Source: an uncultured Bacteroidota bacterium
GTDB taxonomy: Bacteria > Bacteroidota > Bacteroidia > Bacteroidales > P3
Reading direction: 5' to 3'
DNA: 64,000 nt
Assembly (NCBI GenBank): GCA_902762805.1
Contig: CACWPQ010000022.1
Location: 30,661 to 94,660, forward strand
Shown piece by piece: positions 15,582-22,509 of this stretch; within the stretch, counting starts at the first letter, position 1; each line of letters starts with the position of its first letter. The position numbers were made by a program, and so were the translations under genes. The notes below the pieces were generated by a model, which was not told where the DNA came from, searched no databases, and worked only from the letters and a program-made list of their open reading frames with translations.

Positions 15582-16190
15582 CTACAATTGACTTGAAATC
15601 ACCTTATACCACCAATCCCACTGGTAACCTGTAGATGGATGATACACAGCTATGCAGCGAACTTGATTCTTATTATTCAATTGATAAAAACCATTATTTA
15701 TATCCCATCCATCTACATTCAATGGCTTATCCCATGTCCATCTGTCCTCGGGCAAATTATTAAATAACTTACCCACGCCCCACACTATAATCAAATCAGG
15801 CTGTAAATCATTTAAAACCTCAAAAAATGCTTCCTCTGCATTTTTATAGTCTATTGGAGAACCAGATTCTCTGGCACCAGACATTGGAACTTGAAGATAA
15901 TTATAGAACGATATAGAATTCCATATTTCCTGACTTTTTTCAGGTTTTGTTTCTTCACCCACAAGCGAACGTTCAAACTTCAAATAGGTATTTGTCCAAC
16001 CACCATTATTTTCGCGGCATTCACCTTTCCTTATTGCAAGATAGTCTTCTACAATTCTTTTCGTCAATGTAGCTACAGCTTTTTCCTCTGAACAGTAAAA
16101 GCTTTCACCGATAGCTAGAATTTTTTTTCGGAAAATCCCACCGGATTCATAATTCGTTCCCTTCCAAGGCTTAAAAAATACATGTTCCAT
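15582..16190 (-). CDS. Possible uracil-DNA glycosylase-like fold protein
   Basis: 202 residues. Weak but ordered similarity to the UDG-like superfamily: KKILAIGESFYC near residue 23 (GExx position), SISFYNYLQVPM around 92-103 (the NxV/N-rich strand), LQPDLIIVWGVGKL (core strand), and AVYHPSTGYQWDWW near the C terminus (the HPS motif). No catalytic Asp/Asn can be assigned with confidence. If correct it would be a base-excising or base-recognising enzyme, which would fit a modification operon. Alternative: an unrelated alpha/beta protein. It is 12 bases downstream of the 76-residue gene. Confidence 0.6.
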   Translation of the reverse strand: MEHVFFKPWKGTNYESGGIFRKKILAIGESFYCSEEKAVATLTKRIVEDYLAIRKGECRENNGGWTNTYLKFERSLVGEETKPEKSQEIWNSISFYNYLQVPMSGARESGSPIDYKNAEEAFFEVLNDLQPDLIIVWGVGKLFNNLPEDRWTWDKPLNVDGWDINNGFYQLNNKNQVRCIAVYHPSTGYQWDWWYKVISSQL

Positions 16191-16202
16191 AATACAGATA
16201 AC

Positions 16203-16433
16203 TTAATTGATTGTTTCCAGGTCCAAATATCTTGGAGTAAATGCACCTGCTTTCTTTACATCAACGCCATACTTGGCCTTGAATGCATTAATTACAAGCT
16301 CTTGCCCCTTTCCATCGCTCAATAAAGATGCCAAGTTGGCTTTTTGGTGGAATGCCACTTCAACAGACATCCCTTTTTCTAAACGAACACCATTGGAGTT
16401 CAAGTTGGATTTAACAGTTACTTTGTACAGCAT
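16203..16433 (-). CDS. Short basic protein, DUF6140-like
   Basis: 76 residues: LYKVTVKSNLNSNGVRLEKG, then MSVEV, and a C-terminal AFKAKYGVDVKKAGAFTPRYLDLE. This pattern (V-T-V-K ... NGVRLEKGMSVEV ... KYGxDxKKAG) is one I associate with the small Bacteroidota family DUF6140, from memory only. It looks like a compact beta-rich fold with a helix, possibly nucleic-acid binding. Position: second gene in the operon, 35 bases after the first. Function unknown. Confidence 0.7.
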   Translation of the reverse strand: MLYKVTVKSNLNSNGVRLEKGMSVEVAFHQKANLASLLSDGKGQELVINAFKAKYGVDVKKAGAFTPRYLDLETIN

Positions 16434-16468
16434 AACTAATAAATATGTTAGGTTAACAATTGTTCAAT

Positions 16469-16798
16469 TTATAATTCATAATCGGGATTATTCAATCCAT
16501 CAGTAAACATTGATCTTCTCTCTGCTTCCGGGTCCGGAAAATCAAAATGGTCTTTTACGTGTTGAATCATACGCATTGTTTTTTTGTATGTTTCCAACAA
16601 TTCTTTTTGACTTTTAGTTGGTTGAATAGTACATTCAATATCTTGCTCTATCCAATCTATATCAGGTTGAATATTGACATCTATGTCGTATAGAATTCTA
16701 TTTACCGCCCATATTGCCTCATCTTGCGTGGCATCGCTGTCAATCAAATCATTCAGTTTCTCCTGAATCTGCAATAATTGTTCTTTTGTGTTTTTCAT
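16469..16798 (-). CDS. Small helical protein of unknown function, first gene of the Nmad operon
   Basis: 109 residues, strongly acidic and predicted largely helical (KNTKEQLLQIQEKLNDLIDS; KSQKELLETYKKTMRMIQHV). No recognised domain. The start at 16798 is 22 bases behind a clear -7 element, fixing it as the first gene of the six-gene unit. Confidence 0.7.
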   Translation of the reverse strand: MKNTKEQLLQIQEKLNDLIDSDATQDEAIWAVNRILYDIDVNIQPDIDWIEQDIECTIQPTKSQKELLETYKKTMRMIQHVKDHFDFPDPEAERRSMFTDGLNNPDYEL

Positions 16799-16820
16799 TT
16801 ATTAGCATATATTTATGGTG

Positions 16821-16828
16821 CAAAGATA
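16821..16828 (-). promoter_or_regulatory. -7 promoter element for the six-gene Nmad operon
   Basis: Minus-strand TATCTTTG followed by CAC. It is the only good -7 match found before the genes from 16798 down to 13629, which are separated by at most 35 bases. Confidence 0.7.
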
Positions 16829-16853
16829 CGAATATTTTCTGATATCAGAGCAT

Positions 16854-17337
16854 TTATCCTTCAAGCGGCACGTGATCGACGTTTGTGTTTATTTGGTAGT
16901 TGAAGGCGTAGGTGGTCATGCGGAGGAGGTCGGGGATGGAGTAGTGCATTGGTCTCGTCGGTCGAAAGCAGCGGCTGGTTTTGTATGGTCCGTCCGAGCA
17001 TGCCCACCAGCTGCCGCAGCTCGCCAATCTGCTCCTTGTGGGGATGCGCTCGTTCACAGCATAGCCTTTAATCAAATACTCCTTCAGCACCTTATTGGCC
17101 CATTGGCGGAACTTAATACCTCGTTTTGAATTGACTCGATAACCGACGGAGATAATCATGTCCAAATTGAAATAAGGAATGGTACGCGTAACCATTCTGC
17201 TACCTTCAGTTTGAACTTGTGCAATTTTTGCACAGGTTCCCACTCGCTCCAATTCAAATGTTATTAATATGGCGAACTATTAATGTACGGTCTGTTTGGA
17301 ACAATTGCACAAGCAGCTTTTGTTCATAGGTTGTACA
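16854..17337 (-). pseudogene. Broken RhuM-family gene
   Basis: Recognisable RhuM sequence in at least three frames: YEQKLLVQLFQTDRTLIVRH then INNI from about 17335; after a frameshift, ELERVGTCAKIAQVQTEGSR and VTRTIPYFNLDMIISVGYRV to GYAVNERI; after another shift HKEQIGELRQLVGMLGRTIQ and so on, within the 99-bp repeat. Then the sequence leaves the family. The first 20-30 codons are missing and the remaining 5' end abuts the diverged repeat copy B. The Fic half seen at 10634 is absent. This is a dead relative of the intact RhuM-Fic gene. Confidence 0.85.
16943..17041. repeat. 99-bp perfect direct repeat, copy 2 (inside broken RhuM gene)
   Basis: Identical to 11145-11243. Here it is out of frame with the upstream part of the pseudogene. 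Surrounding RhuM sequence of the two loci is clearly diverged, so the identity reflects recent recombination or gene conversion rather than ancestry. Confidence 0.95.
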
Positions 17338-17501
17338 AATCATATTGACTTTCACCTAACAAAACATCTATAGGTTTTACTCCCCTTTTACTCAAATCCT
17401 AATCATATTTTACGTGCCTCCATGGTTCCTATAGGGTAACTCTTAGGCTCCTTCGTAGTACAGGTCACTCCTAAAACGTTGGCATTTTATCTATTGTTGC
17501 A
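17338..17501 (+). repeat. Diverged long repeat, copy B (right side of Nmad section)
   Basis: Partner of 12419-12582. It begins exactly where the RhuM reading frame is cut off, which suggests that a rearrangement involving this repeat removed the gene's 5' end. Confidence 0.65.
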
Positions 17502-17514
17502 TTTTTTGCAACAA
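17494..17514. terminator. Hairpin with 8-bp stem
   Basis: TTGTTGCA (17494-17501) pairs with TGCAACAA (17507-17514) over a T-rich loop. It lies in the otherwise gene-free stretch upstream of the dual-nuclease gene. No U-tract directly follows. Confidence 0.35.
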
Positions 17515-17613
17515 CAGCATGACAAACAACAGTTCAAATAGAAAATGCAACACAAGAAATAAAAAAAGAAGCGCCAAAAACAAAAAGTTCTTGGCCCATT
17601 CGGTAAAAAGTAG

Positions 17614-17621
17614 TACTTTTG
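17614..17621 (+). promoter_or_regulatory. -7 promoter element for the dual-nuclease membrane protein
   Basis: TACTTTTG followed by CAC, 41 bases before the ATG at 17663. Confidence 0.65.
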
Positions 17622-17662
17622 CACTTTAAAACGGAAATAGTATTTTCAAATGGAAAACAACC

Positions 17663-20653
17663 ATGGATGAATTAAAAGGATGTTTTTTATGGGTTTTAGC
17701 AATTGTAGGGTGGTTTATTCTATGGGGTGCCTGTATGTATATTGGCGACTCATCTGGAATTAGCCCATTCCTTATCTTATTAATATTTGTAGGAATAGCA
17801 GCATTTGTGGGCGGAGGTGGTTTTTTCATCTATTTACGAATAGCCGACGCAAAAAAAAAGAAGAAGTTGGCAAAGGCAGATGAAATCAAAAGAAAACACC
17901 CTCTTGCCTTTAATCAATTTGTGACGAAATTAAAACAAAGTCATAGTTATTCTTCAACATTATCCGATATAGAAATAGCAGAAAAAGCCATAAAGCACCC
18001 GTATGAGAAATGGGGCGAGGAAGAAAAGAAATTGATACAGGAAGCGAAGAGAAGAAAGGAGGAAGCTGAAAAAAGCGCGGAAATTGCCCGTAAATATCCT
18101 CATGGAATAGAAAAATGGAAGAAAGAAAAGGGGTTGTATGGAAACGCAACAATAATTGCAAATATTAGTGATATACAGAAGTATGAAGAATATTACAATA
18201 AGACAGCAGAATACAATGCCTGGGAAAAAGACCAAGCCGAATTTACGAAAATGTGCCGACAAATAGGACCAGAAATGATGCCTACGTTTGGCTATTATAA
18301 CTATAATATTCCTTTTGAAAAAACAGATGATACCGGAAAAAATGTGGCCGGGAAATACCTTGTTTGGCAATTTTTTGCTGGTACATATTGCTTTGAACAG
18401 GATTTAGATTATTCTGATTTTGATTATATTAAGCGGAGCACAAAAAACGTCATACAATTCAGAGAAAGAAACAAACACTACTTGCCATCTGTTTATGAGG
18501 CGATTAAGAACTTTATAAATAAAATTGCAAAAGAACACGATGTAACACTGTATTTATGTGCAAGCAATAAAGAATGGGACGCCAAAAGCCTCAACTATCA
18601 TTATTGTCTTGTAGACGGATCTCAGTTCCATAATCTTCCCGCATCAATAGAAATATGTGATCCTGCGACAGAGTCTCTATTGTTTGACGATATTCTGGAT
18701 TATAGTGATAGTATAAAATTTTCAAATAGGCATATTATTGTTGTCGAAATGCAAACTGACAACAATCACCTTAAAGAAGTCTGCAGTAATATCCTCGCGG
18801 AAAACAAGGAGAAACACCCGCTCATTACATATATCAGTCTCCTAAAAGGATTAGATAGAAATGAAATGCTGTCCCTAATTGAAAAAAAGAATAAAGAAAA
18901 AGCAGAGGAGGAACGGAAGAAAGAAGAAGAACGACAATCGCAACAAAAAAAGCAAAGCATTGAAAAACAGATTGAAGACCTACCTGTATTATTAGAATCA
19001 AATAACATTGAACATATAGAAGCATGTATTCAATATATACAAGACAATATCAACTTCGTTTCCGAGAAAGAGAAGATTGCTTTTGAACGAAACAAAGTTG
19101 ATTATAACGCAAGAAAGGAGCTAGGTATACCACAAAAAGAAATGCTTCTTTTTGTGAATTATGATATTCCACTAATAAAATCTGAGGAAGGCTATTACGC
19201 AATTACCCGAATGCCAAAGAAAGGGTGTATTGTATGGCCATACAGGAGAAGAACTATAGCACGTAGGGGTTACACAGAACAGGATTTCGAGCTAATTCTA
19301 AAAAAACATTTGTCACCTAGAGCCATTGTTCTTGGAGACGTGAATATTCTGCCTCAGGATGGCGTAAGACCTTACGAGCCGGATATTGCTGTTGTATATT
19401 CAGAAAATGGGTATAATGTTAGAATAGATATTGAAATAGATGAACCATATGCCGCACTTACCAACAAACCAACCCACTATATAGGATGTGGTGATGACTA
19501 TCGAGATGCCAATCTTAATGCATTGGGATGGATTGTCATTAGGTTTTCCGAGCATCAAGTTTCTAAGCATCCTTTGGAATGTGCCAAATATGTTTCTGAA
19601 ATAATAAAGAACATCGATAGTAACTTTGAGTTTGAAGGATTTCAAAACATCCCGTCTCTTGAGCCTGAAAAACAATGGACAAAAATAGAGTCCCAAAAAA
19701 TGGCTCAGGAAATGCTTAGGCAAAAATATCTAAATCATAGATTTGGCAAAACCGATGAGGCTATTTACACAAATAAAGACTTAAAACTCACTCCATTTGA
19801 AACTTCAATCATAGACAAGGTCGACCATACTATCATAGGCAAACCTATACATAGTACGACTATTATTGAAGAGGATTGTGATAGCAACAATAACATACTT
19901 TACAACAAAACGAATGCCTTTGAACAAGATAAACATATTGAATTTAACCCAGATAAGCACATATATACAATAGATGGTATCCAATACAGATCTGTCAGTT
20001 CTGTAATATCTGATTTGTTTCCAGAATTTGATTCCGACTATTGGTCTTCCGTCAAAGGGCGGCAACGAGGGGTTGCTTCACAAAAGGTTGCTGAAGAATG
20101 GGATTCAAAAGGCCGACAATCCCGTGAGGTGGGAACTTTTTTGCATCAACAAATAGAGAATTATTTTTTGAAAAAGCCAATAGAGTACGAATATCATTAC
20201 GTTTATCAAGGAGCATATATAGAGGATGATTGCACCGTAGATATCTATTCAGAATTCTGTTCTTTCAAAGAGTTTTTAAATGAAGTAGCAATCAATCCAT
20301 TTCGCTCTGAATGGAGAATTTTTGACAAGTCATTAAAACTTGCCGGAACCATTGATTTGATATCAAAAAACGAAGAAGGCACATACGATATTTACGATTG
20401 GAAAAGAAGTTCTCGCTTATTTCAGAGCAACCCATATCAATCTGGATTTGGAAGACTGTGTTCCCTCGAAGACACCCCAAGAAACCACTATTACTTGCAA
20501 CAAAATTTATACAAATACATCTTAGAGCATCAATATGGTTTGAAAATACATTCTATGTCTTTAGTTGGTTTGCATCCATCTTATGGATCATTTAAATTAA
20601 TTGACGTGCCCGAAATGGCTAAAGAAATATCCTGGATAATACAAATGATGTAA
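17663..20653 (+). CDS. Membrane-anchored protein with two PD-(D/E)xK nuclease-like domains
   Basis: 996 residues, low GC, monocistronic. Order: two membrane segments (about 8-27 and 33-57), Lys/Glu-rich coiled coil (60-150), a large region without recognised family (150-400), a second coiled coil (410-450). Nuclease-like domain 1 (about 560-650) reads RPYEPDIAVVY, IDIEIDEPYAAL, and GWIVIRFSEHQV, like the VSR/DUF559 branch. Nuclease-like domain 2 (about 755-985) has the RecB/Cas4-type set: GTFLHQQIENYF, LAGTIDLISK (Asp) and YDIYDWKRSS (Asp, Lys), then a Gln-Tyr helix QQNLYKYILE. Membrane tethering plus nucleases suggests inducible DNA destruction or defence at the membrane; that function is inferred. 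Not matched to any named system. Confidence 0.8.
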   Translation: MDELKGCFLWVLAIVGWFILWGACMYIGDSSGISPFLILLIFVGIAAFVGGGGFFIYLRIADAKKKKKLAKADEIKRKHPLAFNQFVTKLKQSHSYSSTLSDIEIAEKAIKHPYEKWGEEEKKLIQEAKRRKEEAEKSAEIARKYPHGIEKWKKEKGLYGNATIIANISDIQKYEEYYNKTAEYNAWEKDQAEFTKMCRQIGPEMMPTFGYYNYNIPFEKTDDTGKNVAGKYLVWQFFAGTYCFEQDLDYSDFDYIKRSTKNVIQFRERNKHYLPSVYEAIKNFINKIAKEHDVTLYLCASNKEWDAKSLNYHYCLVDGSQFHNLPASIEICDPATESLLFDDILDYSDSIKFSNRHIIVVEMQTDNNHLKEVCSNILAENKEKHPLITYISLLKGLDRNEMLSLIEKKNKEKAEEERKKEEERQSQQKKQSIEKQIEDLPVLLESNNIEHIEACIQYIQDNINFVSEKEKIAFERNKVDYNARKELGIPQKEMLLFVNYDIPLIKSEEGYYAITRMPKKGCIVWPYRRRTIARRGYTEQDFELILKKHLSPRAIVLGDVNILPQDGVRPYEPDIAVVYSENGYNVRIDIEIDEPYAALTNKPTHYIGCGDDYRDANLNALGWIVIRFSEHQVSKHPLECAKYVSEIIKNIDSNFEFEGFQNIPSLEPEKQWTKIESQKMAQEMLRQKYLNHRFGKTDEAIYTNKDLKLTPFETSIIDKVDHTIIGKPIHSTTIIEEDCDSNNNILYNKTNAFEQDKHIEFNPDKHIYTIDGIQYRSVSSVISDLFPEFDSDYWSSVKGRQRGVASQKVAEEWDSKGRQSREVGTFLHQQIENYFLKKPIEYEYHYVYQGAYIEDDCTVDIYSEFCSFKEFLNEVAINPFRSEWRIFDKSLKLAGTIDLISKNEEGTYDIYDWKRSSRLFQSNPYQSGFGRLCSLEDTPRNHYYLQQNLYKYILEHQYGLKIHSMSLVGLHPSYGSFKLIDVPEMAKEISWIIQMM

Positions 20654-20921
20654 CTATATGTTCTGCCCGATGTTCTTTTGAGGATTATTCATGAGACAGA
20701 TCCTGAACGCACCATTTTTCCATTTACCAGTAACCGACAGGCCATGCAATCAAATCATGGCCATTCTATCGTTTAACTATCTTGATTATATGTTCCAGTA
20801 GATGTCGTAGTAAAAACAACAAAGTCATCTATGTCATCATACGGGTCAGCCATAAGATTCATCTAATGATCTTATTTTTCTTTTGATCCAACGCAAATAC
20901 GAACAACATGATCTCCTGCTA

Positions 20922-20941
20922 GTGCGTCACGTCATGACACA
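20922..20941 (+). repeat. 20-bp direct repeat with TCATGA core, copy 1
   Basis: GTGCGTCACGTCATGACACA; copy 2 at 21216-21235 differs at one base. Each contains the palindrome GTCATGAC or TCATGA and could be a protein binding site or an integration scar. Confidence 0.6.
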
Positions 20942-21215
20942 CCGCTAAAATTCTTTATAATTTGTGAGAATGACTAAACGAACTTTTTTGATATAATCGC
21001 CAAATTTAATATGAATTTGGGGATTTGGTGATGCCGTAGACGTCAGTTCACCTGCTCAATGATGGTGGAAACGGTCTTTTCTGTCCTTGCATATTACAAC
21101 GTTTTAGTTAAGCCAAATGCAGAGAGCAAATCACGTAGTGTTTGCACTATGCTGAGGCGAGAAAACGACTGTTTCAAAGAAACAAACTTTTTTCGGCTGC
21201 AAAATCAGCAAAACT

Positions 21216-21235
21216 GTGCGTCACATCATGACACA
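21216..21235 (+). repeat. 20-bp direct repeat with TCATGA core, copy 2
   Basis: GTGCGTCACATCATGACACA, same orientation, 294 bases from copy 1 and about 58 bases upstream of the rubrerythrin -7 element, so an operator role is possible. Confidence 0.6.
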
Positions 21236-21292
21236 TGAGGGGACACCCCAAATATTTTGGCAAAAAAGTTCTGTTGAAATCAATTTTTTTAT

Positions 21293-21300
21293 TAACTTTG
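21293..21300 (+). promoter_or_regulatory. -7 promoter element for rubrerythrin
   Basis: TAACTTTG followed by CAC. The leader to the ATG at 21390 is about 80 bases, longer than most in this window. Confidence 0.65.
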
Positions 21301-21389
21301 CACCTGTTATTATCGCGCTAAAACCCCGAAGGGATGCAGCATAACAGCAATGATTTCAATGAATTATCAACCTTAAAACATATAGAGAC

Positions 21390-22097
21390 ATGAAGAAGTA
21401 CCAATGCACCGTATGCAAGTATGAGTATGACCCGGCCAAGGGTGACCCGACGCAGGGCATAGCCCCCGGCACGCCTTTCGAGGCACTGCCCGCCGACTGG
21501 AAGTGCCCCCGCTGCAAGCAGGCCAAGGAGAAGTTCGCCTCCATCGAGGAGGCTCCCAAGGCCAACCCCTATGCCGGCACGCAGACCGAGAAGAACCTGA
21601 TGGAGGCCTTCGCCGGCGAGAGCCAGGCCCGCAACAAGTACACCTACTTCGCCTCGAAGGCCAAGAAGGAGGGCTACGAGCAGATTGCCGCCCTCTTCCT
21701 GCAGACCGCCGAGAACGAGAAGGAGCATGCCAAGCTGTGGTTCAAGGAGCTGAACGGCATCGGCACCACCGCCGAGAACCTGCTGGCCGCCGCCGAGGGT
21801 GAGAACCACGAGTGGACAGACATGTACGAGGGCTTCGCCCGCACCGCCGAGGCCGAGGGCTTCCCGGAGCTGGCCGCCCGTTTCCGCGGCGTGGCCGCCA
21901 TCGAGAAATACCACGAGGAGCGCTACCGCGCCCTGCTCCACAACGTGGAGGCCAAGGAGGTCTTCGCCAAGAGCGAGGTGAAGGTGTGGGAGTGCCGCAA
22001 CTGCGGCCACATCGTGGTGGGCACTCAGGCCCCGGAGGTTTGCCCCGTGTGCAACCATCCGCAGTCCTACTTCGAAATCAACAAGCAGAACTACTAA
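21390..22097 (+). CDS. rbr: Rubrerythrin with rubredoxin domains at both ends
   Basis: 235 residues in three parts. Residues 1-50 are a classical rubredoxin ([13 protein letters not shown] ... CPRCK). Residues 60-195 are the ferritin-like diiron domain ([38 protein letters not shown]). The C terminus is a second rubredoxin-like knuckle ([24 protein letters not shown]). Known role: NADH-linked peroxidase that removes hydrogen peroxide in anaerobes. Classical rubrerythrin has only the C-terminal knuckle and reverse rubrerythrin only the N-terminal one; this has both and may be self-sufficient in electron entry. Own promoter and terminator. Confidence 0.95.
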   Translation: MKKYQCTVCKYEYDPAKGDPTQGIAPGTPFEALPADWKCPRCKQAKEKFASIEEAPKANPYAGTQTEKNLMEAFAGESQARNKYTYFASKAKKEGYEQIAALFLQTAENEKEHAKLWFKELNGIGTTAENLLAAAEGENHEWTDMYEGFARTAEAEGFPELAARFRGVAAIEKYHEERYRALLHNVEAKEVFAKSEVKVWECRNCGHIVVGTQAPEVCPVCNHPQSYFEINKQNY

Positions 22098-22098
22098 G

Positions 22099-22131
22099 GA
22101 AACGGGGGCCGAGGCCCCCGTTTCTGTTTCT
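22099..22131 (+). terminator. Strong hairpin terminator after rubrerythrin
   Basis: GAAACGGGGGCC (22099-22110) is the reverse complement of GGCCCCCGTTTC (22113-22124), followed by TGTTTCTT. It also lies at the 3' end of the opposing gene at 22131. Confidence 0.85.
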
Positions 22132-22508
22132 TAAAACAAGCACCGCAGCCAGTCGAAGGCCATCCGTCGCCGCGAGAGGGCAGGGGAGGCCTCGAGGCGG
22201 TAGGCGGAGCGTTCGAAGGGGATGCTGCGGTAGGCGCGGTGGGCGTTGCGGTGGCGGAGCAGGGCGGCGAGCCAAAAGGCAACGTAGAGGAGGTAGAAGG
22301 GGACTACCAGCAGTGCAGCCTGCTGCCAGAGGTGGATGCGCTCGTGGCGCAGGTCGCGCACGGAGAGGTGGCCTTTGTAGAAGATGAAGGGGAAGAGGGT
22401 GATGGCGTGGTAGGAGCCGAAGGGGAAGTGGCGGGTATGCACCAGCAAGCGGAGGCGGCGCATGCGCGCCGCCTCCGCTCCGATGGTTCTTTTCCGCGGG
22501 GTACCCAC
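22131..22508 (-). CDS. Small HExxH-like membrane protein of unknown function
   Basis: 125 residues, Arg-rich. HERIH (about residue 56), followed by LWQQ and a hydrophobic segment (AALLVVPFYLLYVAFWLAALL), resembles the zinc-binding helix plus membrane helix of small Bacteroidota proteins annotated as hypothetical or peptidase-like. Only a single short domain is present, so proteolysis is doubtful. The C-terminal part (RSIPFERSAYRLEASP) repeats a pattern seen in such proteins. It starts one base after the stop of the Ser-rich exported protein and is probably cotranscribed. An alternative start is the Met at residue 16. Confidence 0.65.
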   Translation of the reverse strand: MGTPRKRTIGAEAARMRRLRLLVHTRHFPFGSYHAITLFPFIFYKGHLSVRDLRHERIHLWQQAALLVVPFYLLYVAFWLAALLRHRNAHRAYRSIPFERSAYRLEASPALSRRRMAFDWLRCLF

Positions 22509-22509
22509 G

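Larger units (their letters stand above)
20654..21292. other. Gene-free AT-rich stretch at the right end of the island
   Basis: About 640 bases with no ORF showing coding character and no tRNA or other RNA gene recognised. It contains two near-identical 20-mers, listed separately. GC rises sharply at its right end where rubrerythrin begins, so this is probably the island boundary. Confidence 0.5.

Noticed and set aside
20654..21292. tRNA or other structured RNA at the island edge
   Set aside because: No cloverleaf with a TTC loop and acceptor pairing could be found by eye; only short repeats are present.
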